Shown here: in pieces, positions 7,936 to 16,278 of the stretch
Layout: the number at the start of each line of letters is the position of its first letter
How positions within the stretch are numbered: the stretch's first letter is position 1
From: VRUE01 sp963697805
GTDB taxonomy: Bacteria; Actinomycetota; Thermoleophilia; Solirubrobacterales; 70-9
Assembly (NCBI GenBank): GCA_963697805.1
Contig: CAVOPB010000005.1
Span: 124,001 to 188,000 of the forward strand
Direction of reading: 5' to 3'
Length of the DNA: 64,000 nucleotides
The notes under the pieces: generated by a model
What the model saw: the letters and a program-made list of their open reading frames with translations, nothing else
What the model was told of the DNA's origin: nothing
Databases searched by the model: none
Made by a program: the position numbers and the translations under genes

Positions 7936-9102
7936 CTACCCACGCCAGTCGATGCGGGTCTTGTAGGCGTCGAGCGCGGCGAGGACGTCGTCGATGTGGT
8001 CGCCGCCGAACTTTTCCCGGTAGCAGCGGGCCAGGGTCAGGCAGACCATCGCCTCGGCGACGACGGCGGCGGCCGGGACCACGGTCGAGTCGGTCCGCTC
8101 GCGGAGCGCCTGCGCCGGCTCCTTCGTCTCGGTGTCGACCGAGCGCAGCGGCTTGGTCAGGGTCGAGATCGGCTTGATCGCCGCCCGTACCGAGAGCGGC
8201 TGGCCGTTCGTCATCCCGCCCTCGAGGCCGCCGGCGTGGTTGGTCTCACGGTGGTAGCCGCGCTCCTTCGACCAGAAGATCTCGTCGTGGGCCTCGGACC
8301 CCGGCCGTCCGGCGACGTCCCAGGCTTCGCCGATCGCGACGCCCTTGATCGACTGGATCGAGGCGACCGCGCCGGCCAGACGGCCGTCGAGGCGGTCTTC
8401 CCAGGAGATGTGGGAGCCGAGGCCGGGAACGAGGCCGAAGGCGCGTACCTCGAAGGTCCCGCCGAGGCTCTCGTTCGCCTTCCGCAGGCGGTTGATCTCC
8501 TCGACCATCGCCGCGCTCGCCTCCGGGTCGAGGCAGCGGACCGGGTCCTCGTCGACCGCGGCGAAGTCCTCGGGCGTCAGGTCCTCGCGCTCACCGGCGC
8601 GGACGGAGGCGATCTGGGTGACGTGGCTGTGGACGCTGACTCCGAGCGCGCTGAGAAAGCCGCGGGCGATCGAGCCGGCGGCGACGCGGGCGGCCGTCTC
8701 CCGCGCGCTCGCTCGCTCGAGCACGTTGCGGATGTCCGGGTGGCCGTATTTCTGGGAGCCGACGAGATCGGCGTGGCCGGGCCGGGGCAGGTGGACCTCG
8801 TCGACCGCCGCCTCAACCGGCCAGGGGTTCATCCGCTCCTCCCAGTTAGCGTAGTCGCGGTTGGCGACGAGGATCGCGATCGGGCTGCCGAGTGTCTGCC
8901 CGTGGCGGACGCCGGAGCGGACGTCGACCGCGTCGGTCTCGATCTTCATCCGGCCACCGCGCCCGTGGCCGAGCTGGCGCCGTGCCATGTCGCGGTCGAG
9001 TGCCTCGCGGTCGAGCATGAGCCCGGCCGGAATGCCCTCGACGATCGCGACGAGCCCCGGCCCGTGCGACTCGCCCGCGGTCGTGAAGCGGAATACGGTC
9101 AT
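7936..9102 (-). CDS. aroC: Chorismate synthase
   Basis: 388-residue chorismate synthase, the last shikimate-pathway step, converting EPSP to chorismate with reduced FMN. The N-terminus 'FRFTTAGESHGPGL' carries the catalytic histidine, 'RRQLGHGRGGRMKIE' is canonical, and 'PVRCLDPEASAAM' and 'HAGGLEGGMTNG' match family signatures. The start is the ATG before TVFRF; a longer frame reads back into aroE but without homology. Length is typical for actinobacteria. It sits 31 bases after aroE and 53 bases before aroKB, inside the aro operon. Confidence 0.96.
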   Translation of the reverse strand: MTVFRFTTAGESHGPGLVAIVEGIPAGLMLDREALDRDMARRQLGHGRGGRMKIETDAVDVRSGVRHGQTLGSPIAILVANRDYANWEERMNPWPVEAAVDEVHLPRPGHADLVGSQKYGHPDIRNVLERASARETAARVAAGSIARGFLSALGVSVHSHVTQIASVRAGEREDLTPEDFAAVDEDPVRCLDPEASAAMVEEINRLRKANESLGGTFEVRAFGLVPGLGSHISWEDRLDGRLAGAVASIQSIKGVAIGEAWDVAGRPGSEAHDEIFWSKERGYHRETNHAGGLEGGMTNGQPLSVRAAIKPISTLTKPLRSVDTETKEPAQALRERTDSTVVPAAAVVAEAMVCLTLARCYREKFGGDHIDDVLAALDAYKTRIDWRG

Positions 9103-9133
9103 TGCTTCAAGGCTATAGCCGGGAGGCGCCCGA

Positions 9134-9925
9134 TCAGCTGCGCGCGGCGGCCCGCATCGCCTCGACCGACGGCTCGCTGCCGGTCCAGAGCCGCAGCGAG
9201 TGGACGCCCTGGCGGACGAGGACCTCGATTCCGTCGACGACCGTCGCACCACCCTTGGCGGCAGCGCTCAGCAGCTCGGTCGGCTCGTCGCCGTAGACCA
9301 TGTCGACCACGGTCTGGCCCGCGGAGAAGCCATCGGCTCGCAGCGGCAGCTCCTCGAAGGGGCGCTCGCCGTGCAGCCCGACCGCGGTCGAGTTGATTAT
9401 CACCTCGTACTCGGCCTGTTCGGGCTCCTCGACCGGCCGCCCCCCGAGCTCGGAACAGAGGTTGGCCGAGCGGAGCTTGGTTCGGTTCCAGACCTCTACC
9501 TCGGCCCCCTCGCGAACCAGTGCCCAGACCACGGCGCGTGCTGCGCCCCCAGCTCCGAGGACCAGTACCCGGCGCCCGTCTGGCGGATCGGGCAGGGCGT
9601 CGAGCAGGCCGGGCGCGTCGGTGTTGTCGGCGTTGACCTCGCCGTCGACGAAGCTGAGGGTGTTGGCGGCGCCGATCTCGCGGGCGGTCTCGGAGGGGTT
9701 GTCGGCGACCGTCAGCGCCGCGCCCTTGTGCGGGACGGTCACGTTGGCGCCGGCGAACCCCTGGCCGGCCATCCTGTGGACGAGCGCCTCGAATGCGTCG
9801 GGGGCGACGTCGATCGCCTCATAGGTCCAATCGTCGGCGAGGCCGAGCTCGGCGAGGGCGGCCGCGTGCATCGCCGGGGAGCGCGAGTGCGCCACCGGGT
9901 GGCCGAGGACGGCTAGCCGCGACAT
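9134..9925 (-). CDS. aroE: Shikimate dehydrogenase
   Basis: 263-residue NADP-dependent shikimate dehydrogenase, reducing 3-dehydroshikimate. The shikimate site is visible as SRSPAMHAAAL and the catalytic lysine in NVTVPHKGAA with its partner aspartate in NTDAPG. The cofactor motif is GAGGAARAV followed by WNRT, which fits NADP. The C-terminal VDMVYG and 'EVLVRQG' are typical. It follows mltG after seven bases and precedes aroC in the same operon. Confidence 0.95.
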   Translation of the reverse strand: MSRLAVLGHPVAHSRSPAMHAAALAELGLADDWTYEAIDVAPDAFEALVHRMAGQGFAGANVTVPHKGAALTVADNPSETAREIGAANTLSFVDGEVNADNTDAPGLLDALPDPPDGRRVLVLGAGGAARAVVWALVREGAEVEVWNRTKLRSANLCSELGGRPVEEPEQAEYEVIINSTAVGLHGERPFEELPLRADGFSAGQTVVDMVYGDEPTELLSAAAKGGATVVDGIEVLVRQGVHSLRLWTGSEPSVEAMRAAARS

Positions 9926-9932
9926 CGCCGGC

Positions 9933-11060
9933 TCACCCGCAACTGTCCGGCGACTTGCCGCCGGCCGCTTCGCGGGCTTCGTTGTAGCGGGCGACGTCGG
10001 CCTGGAATTCGGCGTCGGTCGAGGAGAAGGAGTGCTCGCCGCAGGTCCCCGGCTTGACGACGTAGTAGAGGTAGTCGACCTTCGCTGGGCGCGCCGCCGC
10101 TTCGATCGAGGCCAGGCCGGGGCTCGAGATCGGGCCCGGCGGCAAGCCCGCGTTGACCCGGGTGTTGTAGGGGGAGTCGGTCGCCAGTTCGGATTCGGTC
10201 AGCGGCTCGGTGTAGTTGTCGTTGGCAAACCGAGTTGTGGCGTCGATCCCGAGCGGGATCCCCTCACGGAGCCGGTTGTAGATCACCGCCGCGATCAGCT
10301 TCCGCTCGCTGTCCAACTGTGCCTCCTCCTCGACCATCGAGGCGATCGTCACCACGTCGTAGACGGTCAGGTTCTTCGACTTCGCATAGGACATATCGAC
10401 GCCCCCTATGCGTCGCTTGAAGTCCTGCAGCTGATCGCGGACGAGATCGCCGACCGGCGCGTGGACGTTCAGTTCGAAGGTGTCCGGGAAGAGGAAGCCC
10501 TCGAGGTTCTTCGCGCCCTTGCCACCGTATTCGGCGGGGTCGAGGTAGGGCGAGCTGATCGTCGCCTTCTCGTAGTCGCCCCGCAGCTTGAGTTCGCGGG
10601 TGAGCTGCGCGGTCTGCGAGCGGCTGTAGCCCTCGGGGACGGTCGCCATGATCGTCCGCACCGGTTCCGGCGGGGGCGGTTCGTCGCGGGTCGCGTAAGC
10701 GTAGATGACGACGACGAGGCCGATCGCCGCGATGACGGCGATCGCCGTCAGGATCAGGCCCCAGGGGGAGCGTCGCGGACGCTTCGGGCCGGGTGGTGGT
10801 GGTGGAGCCTGAGGCGGCCCCTGCGCCGGCTCGGTGGCGGCCGGCTCTTCATCCCAGAACTCCTCCTCGGCCGTCCGCGGAGAAGGTGGCGGCTCCGGCG
10901 CTGTCGGTTTCGCCGCAACCGGCTCGGGCTTGCGGCTCTTCGCCTCCTTCTCTTCGCGCTTGCGGCGGCGCTCCTCGCGCTCTCGGCGGCGCGCCTCACG
11001 CTCGGCGGCCGCCGGGTCCTCCGCGCCGAAGGGGTCCTCCCCGCGCCAGTCCTCACTCAT
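9933..11060 (-). CDS. mltG: Endolytic peptidoglycan transglycosylase MltG
   Basis: 375-residue MltG, which cleaves nascent glycan strands at the inner face of the wall. The N-terminal cytoplasmic part (about 100 residues) is very charged then proline-rich, followed by one membrane helix (LILTAIAVIAAIGLVVVIYA) and the YceG fold. The catalytic glutamate lies in TIASMVEEEAQ; other signatures are NRLREGIPLGIDATTRF, YNTRVNAGLPPGPISSPG and VDYLYYVVKP. The start is the ATG before SEDWRGED, overlapping the ruvX stop by eight bases; an ATG seven codons earlier is possible. The ruvX-mltG-aroE order is common in actinobacteria. Confidence 0.94.
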   Translation of the reverse strand: MSEDWRGEDPFGAEDPAAAEREARRREREERRRKREEKEAKSRKPEPVAAKPTAPEPPPSPRTAEEEFWDEEPAATEPAQGPPQAPPPPPGPKRPRRSPWGLILTAIAVIAAIGLVVVIYAYATRDEPPPPEPVRTIMATVPEGYSRSQTAQLTRELKLRGDYEKATISSPYLDPAEYGGKGAKNLEGFLFPDTFELNVHAPVGDLVRDQLQDFKRRIGGVDMSYAKSKNLTVYDVVTIASMVEEEAQLDSERKLIAAVIYNRLREGIPLGIDATTRFANDNYTEPLTESELATDSPYNTRVNAGLPPGPISSPGLASIEAAARPAKVDYLYYVVKPGTCGEHSFSSTDAEFQADVARYNEAREAAGGKSPDSCG

Positions 11061-11463
11061 CGCCGGTCTCCCCATCGGCACTCGCTTCCTGCGCGGCGAG
11101 GTAGGCCTGTAGGAGGTGCGCGGCCGCGAGTGAGTCGGCGGCCGCGGCCGCGCCCTCGCGCCTGCTCGCCTCCGCCATCCGCGTCGTCAGCCGCTCGTCG
11201 TATGTCTCTACCGGGATATCCAGCATCGCCTCGAGTTCGCCGCAGAAGGTCCGGGTCAGCGCTGCCTGTGTCCCCTCGCTCCCGTTGAGGTGCAGCGGCA
11301 GGCCGACGACGACGCGCTCGACCCCGTACTCGGCGACGAGCTCGGTGACCGCCCGGGGGTTGGGAGGCTCGATCACCGGCAGCGGCGTCGCCAGGGTCCC
11401 GCTCGGGTCCGAGAGCGCGCAGCCGATTCGGGCGGTTCCGTGGTCGAGGGCGAGCACCCGCAT
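11053..11463 (-). CDS. ruvX: Putative pre-16S rRNA nuclease (RuvX/YqgF)
   Basis: 136-residue RNase H-fold protein of the YqgF family, assigned to maturation of the 16S rRNA 5' end. The acidic active-site pattern is visible: LALDHGTARIG, then VVVGLPLHLNGSEG, YDERLTT, and the late aspartate in AAADSLAA. It begins two bases after the alaS stop and overlaps mltG by eight bases, so it is co-expressed with both. Confidence 0.92.
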   Translation of the reverse strand: MRVLALDHGTARIGCALSDPSGTLATPLPVIEPPNPRAVTELVAEYGVERVVVGLPLHLNGSEGTQAALTRTFCGELEAMLDIPVETYDERLTTRMAEASRREGAAAAADSLAAAHLLQAYLAAQEASADGETGDE

Positions 11464-11465
11464 CG

Positions 11466-14078
11466 CTACCCCAGTGCCCGCTCGATCGCGGCCCGGGCGG
11501 CGCCGAGCGCGTCGTCGAGCTTGGCGGGATCGCGGCCGCCGGCCTGGGCCATCCCCTCGCGACCGCCGCCGCCGCCGCCGACGACCGGCGCGGCCTCGGC
11601 GACGACATCTGCCGCGGAGACCCCCCTTGCGACCGCGGGCTTGGAGACCAGCGCGATCAGCGTGACCTTCTCACCCTCGGCGCCGCCGAGGACGATTGCC
11701 GTCTCCTCCCCCAGCTTCCCCTGGATCCGGCCGGCGAGGTCGAGCAGGGCCCTCTGGTCGGCGAGGGAGGCGCGGGCGGTGAGAACCTCCAGGCCGTCGA
11801 TTGCCGACGCCTCGGCGGCCAGTCGCTCGGCCTCCTCGCCGAGCTGCTGCTTCGCTGCCTGTTTGGCGCCCTCCCCCGCCTCGCGCAGCCGGTCGGCAGC
11901 CCGGCGAGCGCCCGTCAGCGGGTCCTGGGGAGCGCCGAGCAACTCGCCGACCTCGCGCAGCCGGTCCTCGCGCTCGCGGAACCAGTCGATCGCCGCCGGG
12001 CCGCTCAGGGCCTCGATCCGGCGCACATTGGCCGCGCTCGAGCCCTCGGAGGCGATCTTGAAGATCCCGATCTCGGCGGTGTTGGCGACGTGGGTGCCGC
12101 CGCAGAGCTCGCGGGAGACGCCGTCGACCTCGACGACCCGGACCCACTCGCCGTATTTCTCGCCGAACAGCGCCATCGCCCCGAGCTTTTCGGCCTCCCC
12201 GCGCTCCATCTCCAGCCATCGGACCGGGCGGCTCGCCTTGATCCAGCCGTTGACCCGGTCCTCGATCGCCTCGATGTCCTCGTGGTCCAGCGCCTTGCCG
12301 TGGGTGAAGTCGAACCGCAGCTTGTCGGGGCGGACCGCGGAGCCGGCCTGGCGGACGTGGTCGCCGAGTCGCTCGCGGAGCGCCGCGTGCAGGAGGTGGG
12401 TCGCGGTGTGATTTCGCATCGTCGCGTGTCGGGCCTCGTGGTCGACAAGGGCCTCCACGGACGTCCAGGGACCGCTTCCTTTCACCTCGAGTACCTGGTC
12501 CTCGCCGACGCGGTAGACGTCGATGACCTCGGCCTCCTCCCCGTCCCAGCGCAGTACCCCGGAGTCGGCGACCTGGCCACCGCCCTCGGCGTAGAACGGG
12601 CTCTCCTCGAGCTTGACCAATGCCCCGCCGTCATCGGCCGCGACGGCGGCCACGCCGGTCGTCGCCCGCAGCGTCTCGTAGCCGACGAACCGGGTCGGCT
12701 CGGCCTCCGAGGCGAACGCGATCACCCGCTCGTGGCGGTCCTCGGAGCCGTGGGCGGTCGCGGCGCCGGTCCGGGCCCGCTCGCGCTGCTCGTCCATCAG
12801 CTCCTCGAAGCCGGCGTCGTCGACCGCGAGGCCGCGTTCGGCGAGCAGCTCCTTGGTCAGGTCAAATGGGAAGCCGTAGGTGTCGTGCAGCTTGAAGGCG
12901 TCCTCGGCATCGATCCAGGAGGTCCCCTCCTCCTTCGCGGCCGACACCAGCTGCTCGAGCAGCTCGGTGCCGCGCTCGAGGGTGCGGCCGAAACTCTCCT
13001 CCTCGTCGCCGACCCAGCGGGCGATCGTCTCGCGCTCGGCGGCCAGCTCCGGGTAAGCGTCGGACATGACCTCGATCGTCCGCTCGGCGAACCGGCCCAG
13101 CCATGGCGCCTCGAGGCCGAGGGTGCGGCCCTGCTGGATCGCCCGGCGCATGATCCGCCGCAGGATGTAGCCGCGGTCTTCGTTTGAGGGCACGACTCCG
13201 TCGGCGATCAGGAACGCTGCCCCGCGCGAGTGGTCGGCGACGATCCGCATCGCCCGGGTGACTGCGCCGCCCTCCGAGTAGGCCCGGCCCGAGAGCTCCT
13301 CGGCGAGGTCGATCAGGGGGCGGATCAGGTCGGTCTCGAAGACCGAGGGGACGTCCTGGAGGATCGCCGCCATCCGGTCGAGGCCCATGCCGGTGTCGAT
13401 GTTTCGCATCGGTAGCTCGGTCACCACGCCACCCTCGGTGAGGTCGTAGGTCATGAAGACGTGGTTCCAGAACTCGAGGAAGCGGTCGGTGTCGTCGCCG
13501 GGACGGTCGTCGGGGCCGCCGAAGTCCTCGCCGCGGTCGAGGTATAGCTCCGAGCAGGGGCCGCAGGGGCCGGTCGGGCCCGCCTGCCAGAAGTTGTCGG
13601 CGCGGCCGAGCAGGACGATCCGCTCCTCGGGCATCCCGACCGAGCGCCAGATCTCGATCGCCTCCTGGTCGGGGCCGAGGCCCAGCTCCTCGTCGCCGCC
13701 GAAGACGGTGGCCCAGATCCGCTCGGGGTCCATTCCGAAGCCCTCGGTCGAGAGCTCCCACCCCCAGGGGATCGACTCCGCCTTGAAGTAGTCGCCGAAG
13801 CTCCAGTTCCCGAGCATCTCGAAGAAGGTGAGATGCCGGGCGGTCTTGCCGACCTCCTCGACGTCGGTCGTGCGGAAGCATTTCTGGACGTCGGCCAGGC
13901 GCGGCGCCGGCGGCTCCTCACGGCCCAGGAAGTAGGGCTTGAACGGCTGCATCCCGGCGGTGGTCAGCAGCACCGAGGGGTCGTGGACCGAGGGGACCAG
14001 CGAGGCGGAGGGCACGATCCTGTGGCCCCGCTCCTCGAAGAACGAGAGGTAGGTGTCGCGTATCTCCTGGGCCTTCAC
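11466..14078 (-). CDS. alaS: Alanyl-tRNA synthetase
   Basis: 870-residue AlaRS with full domain order: class II catalytic core (from TTAGMQPFKPYFLG), tRNA-binding helices, editing domain with zinc-ligand motif HTATHLLH and CGGTHVANTAEIG, and a C-Ala domain ending in a glycine run before REGMAQAGG. It charges tRNA-Ala and clears mischarged Ser and Gly. Length is normal. The first ATG is used. It heads the ruvX-mltG-aro block and is divergent from the sigma-factor gene with 117 bases between starts. I see no T-box or other leader structure in that gap. Confidence 0.97.
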   Translation of the reverse strand: MKAQEIRDTYLSFFEERGHRIVPSASLVPSVHDPSVLLTTAGMQPFKPYFLGREEPPAPRLADVQKCFRTTDVEEVGKTARHLTFFEMLGNWSFGDYFKAESIPWGWELSTEGFGMDPERIWATVFGGDEELGLGPDQEAIEIWRSVGMPEERIVLLGRADNFWQAGPTGPCGPCSELYLDRGEDFGGPDDRPGDDTDRFLEFWNHVFMTYDLTEGGVVTELPMRNIDTGMGLDRMAAILQDVPSVFETDLIRPLIDLAEELSGRAYSEGGAVTRAMRIVADHSRGAAFLIADGVVPSNEDRGYILRRIMRRAIQQGRTLGLEAPWLGRFAERTIEVMSDAYPELAAERETIARWVGDEEESFGRTLERGTELLEQLVSAAKEEGTSWIDAEDAFKLHDTYGFPFDLTKELLAERGLAVDDAGFEELMDEQRERARTGAATAHGSEDRHERVIAFASEAEPTRFVGYETLRATTGVAAVAADDGGALVKLEESPFYAEGGGQVADSGVLRWDGEEAEVIDVYRVGEDQVLEVKGSGPWTSVEALVDHEARHATMRNHTATHLLHAALRERLGDHVRQAGSAVRPDKLRFDFTHGKALDHEDIEAIEDRVNGWIKASRPVRWLEMERGEAEKLGAMALFGEKYGEWVRVVEVDGVSRELCGGTHVANTAEIGIFKIASEGSSAANVRRIEALSGPAAIDWFREREDRLREVGELLGAPQDPLTGARRAADRLREAGEGAKQAAKQQLGEEAERLAAEASAIDGLEVLTARASLADQRALLDLAGRIQGKLGEETAIVLGGAEGEKVTLIALVSKPAVARGVSAADVVAEAAPVVGGGGGGREGMAQAGGRDPAKLDDALGAARAAIERALG

Positions 14079-14195
14079 AGATTGGGAGCCTAAGTGACCG
14101 GGAGTCGGGCCTTACATCCGGCCGCGACGGTCGTTTCCTGGGTGATGCCGTCTTAACCTTGACTGGATGCAAATCGATGCCGACACCGAGCTCAT

Positions 14196-15731
14196 ATGAA
14201 GGAGGCGGTTGCCACGGCGCCCGCGGGCGCCCGCACCGGCATGGGGCGGCTGCAGTCGGACGAGCGCCTCGTGAGACGCGCGAAGAGGGGCGACCAGCGC
14301 GCGTTCGAGGCGATCTTCGAGCGCTACCACCAGGACCTCTACCGGTTCTGCCTGATGCTGGTCGGCAGCCCGCAGGACGCCGAGGACGCCCTGCAGAGCA
14401 CGATGGTCAAGCTGCTGCGGGCCCTGCCGGGCGAGCGGCGGAAGATCAGACTGCGGCCCTGGATCTACCGGATCGCCCGCAACGAGTCGATCGACACGAT
14501 CCGGCGCCGCCGGGAGACGACGGCGGTCGAGCCCGACGACGTCGCCGGCGGACCAGAACTCGCCGACACGGTGGACGCGAGGGCGCGGCTCGGCAGGCTG
14601 ATCGAGGACCTCGGCGAGCTGCCGGAGCGGCAGCGGGCGGCACTGGTGATGCGCGAGCTCGAGGACCTCGAGTTCGCCGAGATCGGGTCCGCGCTGGAGA
14701 CCTCAGCCGGCACCGCGCGGCAGACGGTCTACGAGGCCAGGGTGAGCCTGCGCCAGATGGAAGTCGGCCGTGAGATGACCTGCGAGCGGGTGATCTGGGA
14801 GGTATCCGAAGCTGACGGCAGGGTGACGCGTCGTCGCGAGATCCAGGCCCATCTGCGGTCCTGCACGGAGTGCCGCGCATTCGCGGACTCGATCGCGAGG
14901 CGGCGGGGCGACCTGAAGGCGATCTCACCGCTGCCGGTGGCCGTGTCGGCAGCGTTGCTGCAGGGGGCTCTCGGCGCCGGCTCGGGCGCGGCGGGTGGCG
15001 GGCTCGCCGGCGCCGCCGGCGCCGGAGCGGGCAAGGCCCTTCTGGGCTCAACGGCCGTCAAGACCGCCGCCACCTGTGCGGTGGTGGCCGCGATCGGGAC
15101 GACGGCCGCCGACCGCGGCGGGCTGATTCACGTCCCGATCGGAGGCGATCGGACCCCAGCCGTCAAGAGCTCGCAGCCGACACCGGCGCATCGGTCAGCG
15201 AGCCGAGTCGTCAAGGCGGAGGCGACGGATAGGTCAGAGCGCTCCGCCTCCCATCGTTCGGACGCCGCCGACCGTCACTCCCCCGGTACCGGGCCCGGTC
15301 AGAAGGTGGAGGCGGCCGCCGCGACCCCTGTCGGCGGCGGCGTTCAGGGGGATCGGGCGACGCCGGGTTCCACGAGCCCCCACGGAACGCACGCCGGGGC
15401 GGGCAAGGCAAAGAAGAACGCCAAGGGCCAGCACCAGGGCAAGTCCCCCGGGCTGCCGCCGAGCTCGAGCCACGGCCAGCAGACCGCAGCTGAACACAAA
15501 TCCCCCCACGGGAACGGGTCGCCGGGCACGCCGCGTGGGGCCGCGAAGGGCCACGCTGCGCCCACTCCAACATCCCAGCCCTCCCATACCAAAGGCCGGA
15601 GCGGAAAGAGCCCGCAGGAACCGCCCCCCATGGAAGTCCCCGAAACCGAACCCTCCGGCAACGGCAAGGCCGGAGGTCCCGCCAAGGGCGACGCAGCAGG
15701 TGCGGGCGAAGAGCCCGAAACCGTCGAATGA
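14196..15731 (+). CDS. ECF-type sigma factor fused to zinc-finger anti-sigma-like region and long low-complexity tail
   Basis: 511 residues. Sigma region 2 spans about 22-105 (FEAIFERYHQDLYRFC, then RPWIYRIARNESID) and region 4 about 131-190 (LPERQRAALVMRELE, EIGSALETSAGTARQTV). Directly after comes a zf-HC2-like zinc finger with H219-x3-C223-x2-C226 and a cysteine at 196, the signature of zinc-binding anti-sigma factors. A Gly/Ala-rich hydrophobic stretch (about 245-305) could cross the membrane, and the last 200 residues are Pro/Gly/Ser/His low complexity with many Lys. So sigma factor and its likely inhibitor or sensor are one chain. A later ATG (residue 16) is a possible start. Targets are unknown; the secreted-protein gene just downstream is a candidate. 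Confidence 0.88.
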   Translation: MKEAVATAPAGARTGMGRLQSDERLVRRAKRGDQRAFEAIFERYHQDLYRFCLMLVGSPQDAEDALQSTMVKLLRALPGERRKIRLRPWIYRIARNESIDTIRRRRETTAVEPDDVAGGPELADTVDARARLGRLIEDLGELPERQRAALVMRELEDLEFAEIGSALETSAGTARQTVYEARVSLRQMEVGREMTCERVIWEVSEADGRVTRRREIQAHLRSCTECRAFADSIARRRGDLKAISPLPVAVSAALLQGALGAGSGAAGGGLAGAAGAGAGKALLGSTAVKTAATCAVVAAIGTTAADRGGLIHVPIGGDRTPAVKSSQPTPAHRSASRVVKAEATDRSERSASHRSDAADRHSPGTGPGQKVEAAAATPVGGGVQGDRATPGSTSPHGTHAGAGKAKKNAKGQHQGKSPGLPPSSSHGQQTAAEHKSPHGNGSPGTPRGAAKGHAAPTPTSQPSHTKGRSGKSPQEPPPMEVPETEPSGNGKAGGPAKGDAAGAGEEPETVE

Positions 15732-15837
15732 GCGTCCGTCCTTCGGACGATCGGGCCTTACAAACGACGGAGGGCGCCGTTCTAGAGGCGTAAAGAGCCG
15801 CGAGAGCGCTCGCGGCGGACACGTCGAAGGAGGCGAG

Positions 15838-16278
15838 ATGATGAAGCACCTGCTGAAGATCGCGGTCATCACCGGCGCTCTCGCGCTGACCGCCGCGCCC
15901 GCGCTGGCGGCCAACCCGCATGAAGGGGACCCGCCCTACGGCAATGGCAACGGCCATGGCCCCACCTACACGCCCGGGGAACCCGGCAACCCGACGCCCG
16001 GTCCCAAGGCGGGACTCCCGGCCCAGGCGAAGGCCTACGGCCGCTACTGCAATGAACAGGGCGCGAGCAAGAAACACGTCAAAGGTGAGCAGGGCACCGA
16101 GTTCTCCCGCTGTGTGAAAGCGATGGCCAGGGCGGCGAATGAAGGCAAGACCAACCCCGCCAAGGCCTGCAAAGGCACGAGCAAGAAGCACGTCAAAGGC
16201 GAGAAGGGCACCGAGTTCTCCCGCTGCGTGAAAGCGGCCGCCAAGGTCAGGGCGGACCGCGAAGCCGGGGTCCTCTAG
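15838..16278 (+). CDS. Small secreted protein with duplicated cysteine-containing motif
   Basis: 146 residues with a good ribosome-binding site (GAAGGAGG) and a clear signal peptide (MMKHLLKIAVITGALALTA, APALA cleavage). A Gly/Pro/Asn linker follows. The rest is two copies of one unit, each with C, then SKKHVKGE, then GTEFSRCVKA, about 110 bases apart in the DNA. Each unit has two cysteines, so intra-unit disulfides are plausible. No known family is recognised. It lies 106 bases after the sigma-factor fusion on the same strand and could belong to its regulon. Its stop overlaps the convergent mnmA stop. Confidence 0.85.
   Translation: MMKHLLKIAVITGALALTAAPALAANPHEGDPPYGNGNGHGPTYTPGEPGNPTPGPKAGLPAQAKAYGRYCNEQGASKKHVKGEQGTEFSRCVKAMARAANEGKTNPAKACKGTSKKHVKGEKGTEFSRCVKAAAKVRADREAGVL

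Noticed and set aside
14079..14195. T-box or riboswitch upstream of alaS
   Set aside because: No specifier stem, T-box sequence or terminator/antiterminator seen in the 117-base gap.
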